From Marinobacterium rhizophilum (lineage in GTDB: Bacteria; Pseudomonadota; Gammaproteobacteria; Pseudomonadales; Balneatricaceae): a stretch of DNA of 64,000 nt. Location of the stretch: positions 930,001 to 994,000 of the forward strand of contig NZ_CP073347.1 of assembly GCF_024397915.1 (NCBI RefSeq), in the 5' to 3' direction. Position numbers and translations under genes: made by a program. Below, in pieces: positions 25,258-33,763 of this stretch; position 1 is the first letter of the stretch, and every line of letters begins with the position of its first letter. The notes below the pieces were generated by a model. The model was not told the DNA's origin, did no database searches, and saw nothing but the letters and a program-made list of their open reading frames with translations.

Positions 25258-26433
25258 TTACGGAGGACTGAGACGGTTTATCAGGCGCTGCATAAACGCC
25301 TGGCACTGTTGTAGCTGCGAACGCTCGATGTATTCATCGGGTTTGTGCCCCTGTTCCATGCTGCCAGGGCCACATACCAGGGTTGGAATCTGCAGTGCCT
25401 GGCTGAAAAGCCCGCCTTCGGTGCCGAAATTGATGTTGCCCAGCGGGGCATCGGAGTTTGTGAGATGGCGTACAAACGTGATCGCCTCGCTGCTTTCGGC
25501 GGTGCTGAGTCCCGGGTACTCGGTGGTGATCTCGATATCAATGCCGCAGCTGTCATCGACCTGGCACATTTCCAGCGCCAGGCTTTCGGCCTGATCGCGC
25601 AGCTGGGCCAGCAGGTCACGCGGGTTCTCGCTGGCAATGTTGCGCACCTCGAACAGGAAGCTGCAGTGCTGCGGTACGATGTTCAGCGCCTGGCCACCCT
25701 GGACGGTGCCGGTATGCACGGTGCTGAAGGGGATATCGTAGCCCTCTTCGAAGGGCCCCTGCTGTTGCCGCAATCTAGCCTGCTGCTCCAGCCAGCTGAT
25801 AAGGCGGGCGGCATAGTTGACTGCATTGACGCCCTGTGGCGCCATGCCGGAATGGCAGGCCTTGCCCCGCACCGTCACGCGGGCCGCAAGCTTGCCCTTG
25901 TGCTTGTTGACCACCTGCAGGCCTGTCGGCTCGCCGATGATGCAAAGGGCGGGCTTGACCGGATGCTGCTGCAGCATGGTGATCATGCGGCGCACACCGA
26001 CGCAGCCGATTTCTTCGTCATAGGATAAAGCCAGGTGAATGGGCGTCTGCAGCTGGGCGGCCTGCATGGCGGGCACGGCGGCCAGCGCCACGGCAATAAA
26101 GCCCTTCATGTCGGCGGTGCCACGGCCGTAAAACCGACCGTTTTCTTCGCTCAGGCTATGGGGCGCCTTGGTCCAGTCCTGGCCGGTGACGGGCACCGTA
26201 TCGGTATGGCCGGACAGCATGACGCCGGCACGGCCAGCGGGGCCCAGGGTGGCGTAGAGATTGGCCTTGGTTTTCTCGTCGTTGTAGATCAGGTCGCTCT
26301 GTACGCCATGGCCAGACAGGTAATCCTGTATCCAGGCCATCAGTGACAGGTTGGAACGGGCGCTGGTGGTATCGAAGCTGATCAGCTGGCGCAAAATACT
26401 CAGTGTTGCGGCATCATTCATCACATCGTTCAT
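25258..26433 (-). CDS. M20-family deacylase, ArgE (acetylornithine deacetylase)-like
   Basis: Zinc amidohydrolase of 391 residues. Metal ligands are visible in SGHTDTVPV (His/Asp), YGRGTADMKGF (bridging Asp), SYDEEIGCVG (Glu/Glu), IIGEPTG and the C-terminal CGPGSMEQGHKPDEY (His). The last two motifs place it in the ArgE/DapE group. It could deacetylate N-acetylornithine, but no arginine genes are near. In this setting it more probably removes an acyl group from an imported N-acylated amino compound. CGGAG precedes ATG 26433. Confidence 0.78.
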   Translation of the reverse strand: MNDVMNDAATLSILRQLISFDTTSARSNLSLMAWIQDYLSGHGVQSDLIYNDEKTKANLYATLGPAGRAGVMLSGHTDTVPVTGQDWTKAPHSLSEENGRFYGRGTADMKGFIAVALAAVPAMQAAQLQTPIHLALSYDEEIGCVGVRRMITMLQQHPVKPALCIIGEPTGLQVVNKHKGKLAARVTVRGKACHSGMAPQGVNAVNYAARLISWLEQQARLRQQQGPFEEGYDIPFSTVHTGTVQGGQALNIVPQHCSFLFEVRNIASENPRDLLAQLRDQAESLALEMCQVDDSCGIDIEITTEYPGLSTAESSEAITFVRHLTNSDAPLGNINFGTEGGLFSQALQIPTLVCGPGSMEQGHKPDEYIERSQLQQCQAFMQRLINRLSPP

Positions 26434-26489
26434 GCAGTCTCCGGGGCACCTGGCAGGTTAGCGGGTGTTGAATTCAGACTATGGGATAG

Positions 26490-26540
26490 TTCTGGATTCT
26501 TAAAATATATTTATTCTTTTAATTGGATTATAAAAATTTA
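26490..26540 (-). promoter_or_regulatory. AT-rich promoter region of the argE-like gene
   Basis: TTAAAATATATTTA at 26500-26513 and the following AT-rich run mark the likely promoter, about 60-100 bases above the start. The rest of the 264-base gap up to the DUF1028 stop contains nothing recognisable. The element is similar to ones upstream of FMO (29235) and aspA (30400), which suggests a shared regulator. Confidence 0.35.
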
Positions 26541-26697
26541 TGTAGTGCAGATCCTTGTACGGATCGAACGGCTGCGTGTGAATCCAACCGCAAAGGCCGA
26601 GTGGAAGGCCGCTCGATACAGGTGGCAGAGCGCTCTTGCCCCGCCCAGGGGCGAGGCAGGGCAGCCAGCCGCGCGCCGCTGTGCTGTGGTCGAACGG

Positions 26698-27369
26698 CTA
26701 TTCGTCGCCGGGCACGCCAAAGGATTCGGCTTGTGACGGATTGCCGGCGCGGGTGATGTACGCCTGCATCTGAGGCTCGTAAAGCGCCCAGAGGTTACGC
26801 AGCTCGACGATGGGTGTGTCGTGCCAGTCCGCCCGCAGATCCACCACCGGCCAGCTGGGCTTGGCCGTCATTAGCAGACCCGCGGAGTACACCGGACCCA
26901 TTTCGCCACCAGCCGCCAGGCCTGCTTCCAGTGCCTGCAGCAGGCGTTCCGCCAGGTGGCCCTGGCTGCTTTCAAACGCAGCAATCATGGCCTGTGGCAC
27001 GCCGTCGTTGGCCAGCAGGTTGCCCATGGCCAGGCAGTGCTTACCCTCGGCCGTGGCGTGGATCCCCAGCGCTTTGGCGCCGCTGAAGGTCGCGGTGTCA
27101 CCCTGGGCATTGAGCACACCGAGCTGGCGCCACTGCACATCGGTATCCGCCTGGGCCTGGGCCTTGAGCACCTCTGAGGGGGAGAGGCCTTCGCGTAGCA
27201 GCTCCAGGGCCAGTGGGCCAAGTGCCGGGTTGGTGACGTTCTGGGTCAGGGCGACACCGGTGCCGCTTGCCACCCAGGCACAGCGACTGGTGACGCAAAT
27301 GCTGGACGACGTAATCGCGCAGCCGAGCATGCCGGTATCAGGGCAGTAGCCTGCGACGGAAAAGGTCAT
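26698..27369 (-). CDS. DUF1028-family Ntn-hydrolase-like protein
   Basis: Protein of 223 residues covering the DUF1028 fold. MTFSVAGYCPDTGMLGCAITSSSICV is the characteristic start, and VALTQNVTNPALGPLALELLREGLSP and ALGIHATAEGKHCLAMGNLLAN follow. The family is predicted to be Ntn-hydrolase-like, and is often found beside RidA and amidase genes in catabolic clusters; I know of no firm substrate. Its ATG overlaps the RidA stop as ATGA, so the two are translationally coupled. It probably hydrolyses an amide intermediate of the pathway. Confidence 0.75.
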   Translation of the reverse strand: MTFSVAGYCPDTGMLGCAITSSSICVTSRCAWVASGTGVALTQNVTNPALGPLALELLREGLSPSEVLKAQAQADTDVQWRQLGVLNAQGDTATFSGAKALGIHATAEGKHCLAMGNLLANDGVPQAMIAAFESSQGHLAERLLQALEAGLAAGGEMGPVYSAGLLMTAKPSWPVVDLRADWHDTPIVELRNLWALYEPQMQAYITRAGNPSQAESFGVPGDE

Positions 27370-27788
27370 AAGGCCTCCGAATCGGGAATGACGGCGATGA
27401 CATCAATTTCCATCAGCCATTCCGGCTGGGCGAGCCCTGCAACCACCAGTCCGGTGGAAATGGGAAACACGCCCTTGAGCCATTTGCCCACCTCACGGTA
27501 CACGGGCTCGCGAAAGCGCGGATCGGTGATGTAGGTGGTGGTCTTGACGATGTGGCTCATGTCGGAACCGGCTTCTTCGAGCAGCTGCTTGACGTTCTTC
27601 ATGGCCTGCTCAGACTGGGCGCGGGGGTCGCCAAGGCCGACGAGTCTGCCCTCGAAATCGGTGCCAACCTGGCCGCGCACATAAACGGTATTACCGGCGC
27701 GCACCGCCTGACAAAGGTCATTGTCCAGCGTCTGGTTGGGGTAGGTAACCTTGGTGTTGAACATGCGAATACGTGTATGGGTAGGCAT
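27366..27788 (-). CDS. RidA-family enamine/imine deaminase
   Basis: A 140-residue YjgF/YER057c/UK114 family protein. The conserved core reads VYVRGQVGTDFEGRLVGLGDPRAQSEQAMKNVKQLLEEAG, then IVKTTTYITDPRFREPVYREV. Proteins of this family hydrolyse reactive enamines and imines to ketones plus ammonia. Here the usual catalytic Arg region near the C-terminus (about residue 105) appears replaced, which is common in catabolic RidA subgroups. The start ATG 27788 has GGAGCAGG upstream. It is cotranscribed with DUF1028 and probably clears an imine formed by the upstream flavoprotein. Confidence 0.78.
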   Translation of the reverse strand: MPTHTRIRMFNTKVTYPNQTLDNDLCQAVRAGNTVYVRGQVGTDFEGRLVGLGDPRAQSEQAMKNVKQLLEEAGSDMSHIVKTTTYITDPRFREPVYREVGKWLKGVFPISTGLVVAGLAQPEWLMEIDVIAVIPDSEAL

Positions 27789-27827
27789 TAACCTGCTCCA
27801 GCGATTGTGTGTAATAAAGTGCAAGCA

Positions 27828-27862
27828 CCGGGGCAGGCAATGGCACCTGCCCCCGGATTTTT
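27828..27862 (+). terminator. Plus-strand terminator-like hairpin between FMO and RidA genes
   Basis: CCGGGGCAGG (27828-27837) pairs, with one bulged C, with CCTGCCCCCGG (27846-27856). ATTTTTT (27857-27863) follows on the plus strand. Both flanking genes run on the minus strand, so this would stop antisense transcripts. On the minus strand no T-run follows, so the sense operon should pass through. Confidence 0.5.
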
Positions 27863-27873
27863 TATGACAGTTG

Positions 27874-29145
27874 TTACGACTGGCGTTGCCCGGCATCGCG
27901 GTAGTCGAGGTACTGGCGTTGCGTGGCGATATGGCCGGCAATGTGTTTGGCATCGTGCCAGACACCCCAGATAAAGCTGGAGCCACGGCGGGACAGCCAT
28001 GGCAGACCGACGAAGTAGATACCAGGCTCGGTTGAAACACCGCGCTGATGTTGCGGCTTGCCGTTGGCATCGAAGGCGTTCACGTTGAGCCAGTTGTAAT
28101 CCACCGCAAAGCCGGTGGCCCAGATGATCGAGGTGACGCCGGCTGCGGCCAGATCCAGCTGCAGGATCGGGTTGGTGATGCAGTCCGGGTCCGGCAGGCA
28201 GCTACGGGCCTCTGGCTCTTCCGGCAGGTCGAGACCGTTGCGCGCAATATAGGCATCGGCGGCATCCAGCAGCGCCAGGTAGCTTTCATCACCCAGGGCA
28301 ATGTTTTCAGCCAGGTTGGACTCGAAGGTCGCCACGCCGTTATTGAAGGCTTTGGTCAGCCCCACCAGCTTCATGCCCTGGTGAGCGAGTGCCCGAAAGT
28401 CGATGGTCTGGCCGCCGTGCGCGCCGCTCACCGCAATGGTGACGTGCTCTTTGCCAGGCTGCATGGTTTCGGCATCCCACTCGCCCAGCACCCCGAGCCA
28501 CCAGCAAAAATCCCGGTTGCGGTAGGCGCGCGGTGGGCGATCATGGGCGCCCACCGAGAGGTAGACCTGTTTGCCGGCCCGCTGCAATTCATCGGCAATC
28601 TGCACACCGGAGGAGCCAGCGCCCACGACCAGTACGCCACCCTCTGGCAGTTGCCCGGGGTTGCGGTACTCGGCGGAGTGCATCTGCAGAATATCTGTCT
28701 CTTTGGGGGCGATGGGTGGAATCACCGGACGCTGGAAGGGCCCGGTGGCCGCCACCACCCGGTTGGCTTCAATCACGCCTTCGGAGGTTTCAATGGTGAA
28801 GCCCGGGCGGTTCTTGTTGCGGTTAACCGATTTCACGTTCACACCGGTACGCACCGGGGCGTTGAATTTTTTCGCATAGGCTTCGAAATAGTCCGCCACC
28901 CGTTCCTTGGAGGCGAAGGCATCGGGATCCAGTTCGTCGAATTCCATGCCAGGGAAGCGGTCATGCCAGACCGGGCCGTTGGCGACCAGCGAATCCCAGC
29001 GCCCGGTGCGCCATTTTTCGGCGATGCGATTGCGTTCCAGCACGAGGTGGGGAACACCAAGCCGGGTGAGGTGTTCGCTCATCGCCACGCCGGCTTGACC
29101 GGCACCGACCACAAGCGTATCTATTTCTATTTTTTCTACTGTCAT
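27874..29145 (-). CDS. Flavin-containing monooxygenase-like protein (CzcO type)
   Basis: Flavoprotein of 423 residues. The FAD site GAGQAGVAMSEHL lies near residues 11-23 and the NAD(P) site GAGSSGVQIADEL about 160 residues later. WRTGRWDSL and the C-terminal WATGFAVDYNWL segments follow the FMO/YUCCA/CzcO pattern. It uses NADPH and oxygen, typically to oxygenate N, S or carbonyl carbon. AAGGACAC precedes ATG 29145. It is the first gene of the leftward group and is divergent from the LysR gene. It probably starts or oxidises a step of the island's pathway. Substrate unknown. Confidence 0.8.
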   Translation of the reverse strand: MTVEKIEIDTLVVGAGQAGVAMSEHLTRLGVPHLVLERNRIAEKWRTGRWDSLVANGPVWHDRFPGMEFDELDPDAFASKERVADYFEAYAKKFNAPVRTGVNVKSVNRNKNRPGFTIETSEGVIEANRVVAATGPFQRPVIPPIAPKETDILQMHSAEYRNPGQLPEGGVLVVGAGSSGVQIADELQRAGKQVYLSVGAHDRPPRAYRNRDFCWWLGVLGEWDAETMQPGKEHVTIAVSGAHGGQTIDFRALAHQGMKLVGLTKAFNNGVATFESNLAENIALGDESYLALLDAADAYIARNGLDLPEEPEARSCLPDPDCITNPILQLDLAAAGVTSIIWATGFAVDYNWLNVNAFDANGKPQHQRGVSTEPGIYFVGLPWLSRRGSSFIWGVWHDAKHIAGHIATQRQYLDYRDAGQRQS

Positions 29146-29234
29146 GTCTGTGTCCTTCTGGATGGCGGTTTGTTTCAGGCCGGTCATGCCTTGCCTTCGT
29201 TGTTGGGAAACAGATTATGTCGCGACTCTGCATT

Positions 29235-29251
29235 GTTAAAATATTATTAAC
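29235..29251. promoter_or_regulatory. LysR-type inverted repeat between FMO and LysR genes
   Basis: GTTAAAATATTATTAAC (29235-29251) has GTTAA/TTAAC arms around an AT-rich centre and lies 90 bases from the FMO start and 134 from the LysR start, typical for a LysR regulator controlling its divergent neighbour. Similar AT-rich elements precede other genes in the island. Confidence 0.45.
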
Positions 29252-29384
29252 CTAACAATTGAATTTGATTTTTTGATACAGTAGCCAAATGCCGGCTTCC
29301 GGCACGCGCAGCAGCGTCCCGGTTGCACGGCGGTGAGCCATGCATCGGTACCCCAGGCAGCACAGATAAAACAGGAGAGCCTTG

Positions 29385-30332
29385 ATGCGATTTACCCTCA
29401 AACACCTGCGCTACTTTGTCGTTGCCGGCGAGATGAGCAGTGTCACCAAGGCTGCCGAGGCACTGCATGTGTCTCAGCCGTCCATTTCCTCAGCCATCCT
29501 GCATCTGGAGGACGTGACCGACCTGCAGCTGTTTGTGCGTCACCATGCCCAGGGGCTGTCCCTGACACCCTCCGGGAGGCAGTTCCTGCGCAAGGCCAAG
29601 CAGTTGCTGGCCGAAGCCGATGGGCTGGTGCACTACGCCAGCACTCTGGGCAGCGATGTGGCCGGCTCGTTGCGCATTGTCGGCTTCCCGACCTTTACCC
29701 CCATACTGGTGCCCGGTCTGATCAAGCGTTTTGTCGATGCCTACCCGGCGGTAAAGGTGCACTGTGACGAAAAGCACCAGAAGGACATTATTCAGAGCCT
29801 GCACGATGGTCGCTATGAACTGGCACTGACTTACGACATGCAGATTCCGGCGGATATCGAGTTTGAACCGCTGATGGAGTTTCCTCCCTATGCGGTGGTG
29901 GGGCGGGACCATCCTCTGGCGCAGCGTACAGAGGTCTCCCTGGCGGAGCTGGCGCCGTTGCCGATGGTGCTGCTCGACTGGCCCATGAGCCGGGAGTACT
30001 TCTATTCGCTGTTCCTGAGTCTGGAGCTGGAGCCCAACTTTGCCTACCAGGCCGAATCCCTCGGCATGGTGCGCGGTCTGGTGGGCAATGGGTTTGGCTA
30101 TACGCTGTTCAACAGCCCCATGGCTTGCAACCTGGCGTTCGACGGTACCGAGCTGGTGGCCATACCGCTGAAGGAAAAACTGCGGCCGCTGCGCATGGGC
30201 GTGGCGCGGTTGTCCCAGTTCCGCCTGACGCCGGCGGCAGGTGCATTTATCAAGCAGCTGGAGGACCAGGTGCGGGACTTGTCCAGCAGTGTGTTCGAGG
30301 ACAAGCGCTTTTACCGCTTGCTCATCGACTGA
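29385..30332 (+). CDS. LysR-family transcriptional regulator
   Basis: Regulator of 315 residues. The N-terminal winged helix-turn-helix is clear: FTLKHLRYFVVAGEMSSVTKAAEALHVSQPSISSAILHLED. The effector domain begins after about residue 90 with SLRIVGFPTFTPILVPGLI. AGGAG lies 7 bases before ATG 29385. It sits between the leftward FMO/RidA group and the rightward aspA/aldehyde dehydrogenase group, so it is the likely local activator of both. The inducer is unknown. Confidence 0.85.
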   Translation: MRFTLKHLRYFVVAGEMSSVTKAAEALHVSQPSISSAILHLEDVTDLQLFVRHHAQGLSLTPSGRQFLRKAKQLLAEADGLVHYASTLGSDVAGSLRIVGFPTFTPILVPGLIKRFVDAYPAVKVHCDEKHQKDIIQSLHDGRYELALTYDMQIPADIEFEPLMEFPPYAVVGRDHPLAQRTEVSLAELAPLPMVLLDWPMSREYFYSLFLSLELEPNFAYQAESLGMVRGLVGNGFGYTLFNSPMACNLAFDGTELVAIPLKEKLRPLRMGVARLSQFRLTPAAGAFIKQLEDQVRDLSSSVFEDKRFYRLLID

Positions 30333-30394
30333 GGCGTTATCCTGGCTGGCGCCGGGGGGGCGACCTTATTGCATATAAAAAACAAATGCAGTTA

Positions 30395-30420
30395 TAACAT
30401 TTAAGATATTTTACAAATAC
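30395..30420 (+). promoter_or_regulatory. AT-rich element upstream of aspA
   Basis: ATTTAAGATATTTTACAAAT (30399-30418) is an imperfect palindrome in an AT-rich stretch about 100-120 bases before the aspA start. It resembles the elements at 26500 and 29235 in this island and may bind the LysR protein. Confidence 0.35.
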
Positions 30421-30520
30421 TGGCGCACTTTTTAGGCTGGTGGCATGAAACATCGAGCAGACCCGTTCGAGATTCTCCCCAAGACCCGCCAACGATGTTG
30501 AGAACGCATCGGAGTAGCCA

Positions 30521-32107
30521 ATGAACGCCAACAGCAAGAAGCCGAACAAGAATACGCTGCGACCTTCAGCCCCCAGCAAGCCGGCTCCCGAGGCCCATTC
30601 GCAAGCGCAACTGAGCAGGCTGCCCGCCGGGGCAATGCCTGCAGGTGAAACTCAGGGGGCCGGTGGGGCGCAAACGCCAGCGTCGACACGGCGGGAAAAG
30701 GACCTGCTGGGCGAGCGGGATGTTCCCGCCAGTGCCTACTTCGGTATACAGACCCTGCGGGCGGTGGAGAACTTTACCGTCACCGGTATTACGTTGCAGC
30801 ATTTTCCCAAGCTGGTGATTGCCCTGGCGATGGTGAAAAAGGCCGCGGCTCTGGCCAACCGCAGGCTGGGGCAGCTGGATGACGCCCGCAGTAAGGCCAT
30901 CTGCCAGGCCTGTGATGAAATCATCGCCGGGCGCTGGCACGAACACTTTGTAGTGGATGTGATCCAGGGTGGCGCCGGCACCTCAACCAACATGAATGCC
31001 AATGAAGTCATCGCCAACCGGGCGCTGGAGCTGATGGGCCACGGGCGGGGCGAGTACCAGCAGCTGCACCCCAACAATCACGTCAACCTGTCCCAGTCGA
31101 CCAATGATGTGTACCCCAGCGCCATCCGCCTGTGCATTCTGCTGAGCTACGAGCGCTATACCCAGGCACTTGGGGACCTGTGCTACGAGTTGAAACACAA
31201 GTCAGTTGAATTTTCCGATGTTATCAAGATGGGCCGCACCCAGCTGCAGGATGCCGTGCCCATTACCCTGGGGCAGGAGTTTGGCGGCTGGCACGCCACC
31301 CTCAAGGAAGATATCGAGGAAATGCGCGATGTAGTGGAGTATTTTCGCGAGGTCAACATGGGCGCCACGGCCATTGGTACCGGCATCAATACGGACCCGG
31401 AATATTCCAGCCTGGTGATCGAGGAGCTGTGCCGCGTGTCCGGCAAGTCGCTGGTAGCGGCACGCAACCTGATCGAAGCCACCTCGGACATGGGCGCCTT
31501 TGTCACCTTCTCCAGTGTGTTGAAACGCAACGCCATCAAGCTGTCCAAGGTATGTAACGACCTGCGTCTGCTCTCCAGTGGCCCGCGGGCCGGCTTGCAG
31601 GAAATCAACCTGCCGGCCATGCAGCCCGGCAGTTCGATCATGCCCGGCAAGGTAAACCCGGTGATTCCGGAAATGGTGAACCAGGTGGCCTACCAGGTGA
31701 TTGGCAACGACATTACCGTGACCATGGCGGCGGAAGCCGGCCAGCTGCAGCTCAATGTCATGGAACCGGTGATTGCCTTCAATGTACTGCAGTCGCTGCA
31801 GTTACAGACCCGCGCCATCCGTACCCTGGCAGAGAAATGCATCAGCGGTATCAGCGCCAATCGTGAGCATTGCCGGGACAGGGTCAACAACAGTATCGGA
31901 ATCATCACGGCCCTGAACCCTTTCCTGGGCTATGAAAATGCCAGCCGTATCGCCAAGCAGGCAGTGGAAAACGGCCAGAGCGTGCGCGACATTGTACTCA
32001 GTGAAGGCCTGTTAACCGAACTGGAGCTGGATGACATCCTCAGTGCGGAAAACATGACCCAGCCGCGGCGCCTGAAGAAAAATAACCAACCTAGAACCGT
32101 TGCCTGA
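30521..32107 (+). CDS. aspA: Aspartate ammonia-lyase with N-terminal extension
   Basis: Fumarase/aspartase-superfamily enzyme of 528 residues that converts L-aspartate to fumarate and ammonia. The signature GSSIMPGKVNP lies at about 370-380. HPNNHVNLSQSTNDVYP and GGAGTSTNMNANEVIANRA mark the active site, and the latter two fit aspartase rather than fumarase. The first 58 residues are a Lys/Pro/Ala/Gly-rich low-complexity leader not present in E. coli AspA (478 residues); the conserved part starts at RREKDLLGERDVP. It is followed after 16 bases by the aldehyde dehydrogenase gene. It probably feeds pathway aspartate into the citric acid cycle. Confidence 0.88.
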   Translation: MNANSKKPNKNTLRPSAPSKPAPEAHSQAQLSRLPAGAMPAGETQGAGGAQTPASTRREKDLLGERDVPASAYFGIQTLRAVENFTVTGITLQHFPKLVIALAMVKKAAALANRRLGQLDDARSKAICQACDEIIAGRWHEHFVVDVIQGGAGTSTNMNANEVIANRALELMGHGRGEYQQLHPNNHVNLSQSTNDVYPSAIRLCILLSYERYTQALGDLCYELKHKSVEFSDVIKMGRTQLQDAVPITLGQEFGGWHATLKEDIEEMRDVVEYFREVNMGATAIGTGINTDPEYSSLVIEELCRVSGKSLVAARNLIEATSDMGAFVTFSSVLKRNAIKLSKVCNDLRLLSSGPRAGLQEINLPAMQPGSSIMPGKVNPVIPEMVNQVAYQVIGNDITVTMAAEAGQLQLNVMEPVIAFNVLQSLQLQTRAIRTLAEKCISGISANREHCRDRVNNSIGIITALNPFLGYENASRIAKQAVENGQSVRDIVLSEGLLTELELDDILSAENMTQPRRLKKNNQPRTVA

Positions 32108-32123
32108 CTTCAAGGAGACACCC

Positions 32124-33608
32124 ATGACGGACAAGAACAAAGACTACTGGTTAAGCCTGCAGGCGAAAACCGAATTGCGTACCCAGGCCTGGATCGACGG
32201 ACGTTTCGTGCCCGCCAGCACTGGCCAGACCTATGAGACCCGCAACCCGGCCAGCAATGCGTTGCTGGCGCAGATAGCGGCTTGCAGCAGCGATGATGTC
32301 GATACTGCGGTACGGGCGGCGCGGCGCAGCTTCGAGGCGGGCGTCTGGTCTGATGCCTCGCCGGCGCAGCGCAAGGCGGTGATCAAGCGCCTGGCGGCAC
32401 TGATCCGTGACAACAGCGAGGAACTGGCGCTGCTGGAAACACTGAACGTCGGCAAGCCGGTGCAGGACTCGCTGCATATCGACATGCAGGGCGCGGCCGG
32501 CTGTTTCGAATGGTATGCGGAAGCCGCCGACAAGCTCTACGGCGAGGTGGCGCCGACCGACGGCAACAATATCGCCACCATTACCCGCGAGCCTGTCGGT
32601 GTGGTAGCGGCGGTGGTGCCCTGGAACTTCCCGCTGGATATCGCCGCCTGGAAACTGGCGCCTGCGCTGATCAGCGGCAACTCGGTGGTGCTTAAACCGG
32701 CCGAGCAATCACCGCTCACGGCCCTGCGCCTGGCGGAACTGGCTAAAGAAGCCGGTCTGCCGGATGGAGTGCTTAACGTCGTGACAGGGTTGGGTGAAGT
32801 GGTCGGCAAGGCGCTGGGGCTGCACATGGATGTCGACTGCCTGGCCTTTACCGGCTCCACCGCCGTCGGCAAGCTGTTTATGGGCTATGCCGCACAATCC
32901 AACATGAAGCAGGTGTGGCCCGAAACCGGTGGCAAGAGCCCGAACCTGATCTTTGCCGACTGCGATCTGGATGCCGCGGTGGAAAACGCCGCCAATGGCA
33001 TTTTCTTCAACCAGGGTGAGGTATGCTCGGCCAACTCCCGCATCCTGGTGGAGCGCAGTATCCACGCAGCCTTTATCGAGAAATTCGTCGCCAGGGCCCG
33101 TGCACTGAAAGTCGGTGATCCGCTGGACAGCGACACCCGTGTCGGCGCCCTGATCGACAGCAACCACGCCAGCGGCGTGCGCCAGCATATCGACAGGGCC
33201 CAGCAGGACGGGGCCTGCCTGCTGACCGGTGGCAGCGTCGAAGAAGCCAGCAACCAGCTGGCACCCACCATCTTCGATGGCGTGACGCCGCAGATGGCCA
33301 TCGCCCGGGATGAGGTTTTTGGCCCGGTGGCGGCCGTGATGGTGTTTGATGACGAAGCCCAGGCGCTGCAGATCGCCAACGACTCCATCTATGGCCTGGC
33401 GGCCTCGGTATGGACCACCAACCTTAACCGCGCCCACCGCGTCGCCCGCAAGCTACGCGCCGGTACCGTGTCGGTCAATACCATGGATGCGCTGGACTTC
33501 AGCACACCCTTTGGCGGCTACAAGCAGTCCGGCTTTGGTCGCGACCTGTCGCTGCACGCGCTGGACAAGTTCACCCAGCTGAAAACCACCTGGATCAAGA
33601 TCGGGTAA
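32124..33608 (+). CDS. NAD(P)-dependent aldehyde dehydrogenase (PuuC-like)
   Basis: Aldehyde dehydrogenase of 494 residues. The general base Glu is in WPETGGKSPN (about 264) and the nucleophile Cys in NQGEVCSANSR (about 302). PWNFPLDIAAWKLAPAL is the oxyanion-hole Asn region. Closest in style to gamma-glutamyl-gamma-aminobutyraldehyde dehydrogenase (PuuC) and related amino-aldehyde dehydrogenases. AAGGAGAC precedes ATG 32124. Cotranscribed with aspA, and ended by a terminator. It is a natural partner for the transaminase of the same island, which would produce an aldehyde. Confidence 0.85.
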   Translation: MTDKNKDYWLSLQAKTELRTQAWIDGRFVPASTGQTYETRNPASNALLAQIAACSSDDVDTAVRAARRSFEAGVWSDASPAQRKAVIKRLAALIRDNSEELALLETLNVGKPVQDSLHIDMQGAAGCFEWYAEAADKLYGEVAPTDGNNIATITREPVGVVAAVVPWNFPLDIAAWKLAPALISGNSVVLKPAEQSPLTALRLAELAKEAGLPDGVLNVVTGLGEVVGKALGLHMDVDCLAFTGSTAVGKLFMGYAAQSNMKQVWPETGGKSPNLIFADCDLDAAVENAANGIFFNQGEVCSANSRILVERSIHAAFIEKFVARARALKVGDPLDSDTRVGALIDSNHASGVRQHIDRAQQDGACLLTGGSVEEASNQLAPTIFDGVTPQMAIARDEVFGPVAAVMVFDDEAQALQIANDSIYGLAASVWTTNLNRAHRVARKLRAGTVSVNTMDALDFSTPFGGYKQSGFGRDLSLHALDKFTQLKTTWIKIG

Positions 33609-33612
33609 AGCA

Positions 33613-33640
33613 GGGGGCGCTCCTAGGGGCGCCTTTTTCT
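33613..33640 (+). terminator. Terminator of the aspA-aldehyde dehydrogenase operon
   Basis: GGCGC (33616-33620) pairs with GCGCC (33629-33633), extended by G-T pairs into TTTTT (33634-33638), 5-30 bases after the stop codon. Confidence 0.75.
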
Positions 33641-33691
33641 CTATCGTTTCAAGCAGCGACAAGCCAGTGTGTAATACCAAATTATCAGGAC

Positions 33692-33758
33692 ACCTCGAAA
33701 AACCTCCTGCGCGCCCTGCGCCTTGCCTCTAAGCCCGCTCGTTACGGTTTATCGAGGT
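33692..33758. repeat. Hairpin repeat element, copy 1
   Basis: ACCTCGAAAAACC (33692-33704) and GGTTTATCGAGGT (33746-33758) form a 12/13 inverted repeat enclosing 41 bases with GCGCCTTGCCTCTAAG. The right part recurs at 61362-61401. It lies 6 bases from the 3' end of the nuclease gene, between convergent genes. It looks like a dispersed palindromic repeat of this genome. Confidence 0.7.
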
Positions 33759-33763
33759 CCCCG

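Noticed and set aside
28048..29250. 400-codon plus-strand frame opposite the FMO gene
   Set aside because: Shadow of the FMO frame, which has both dinucleotide-binding motifs.
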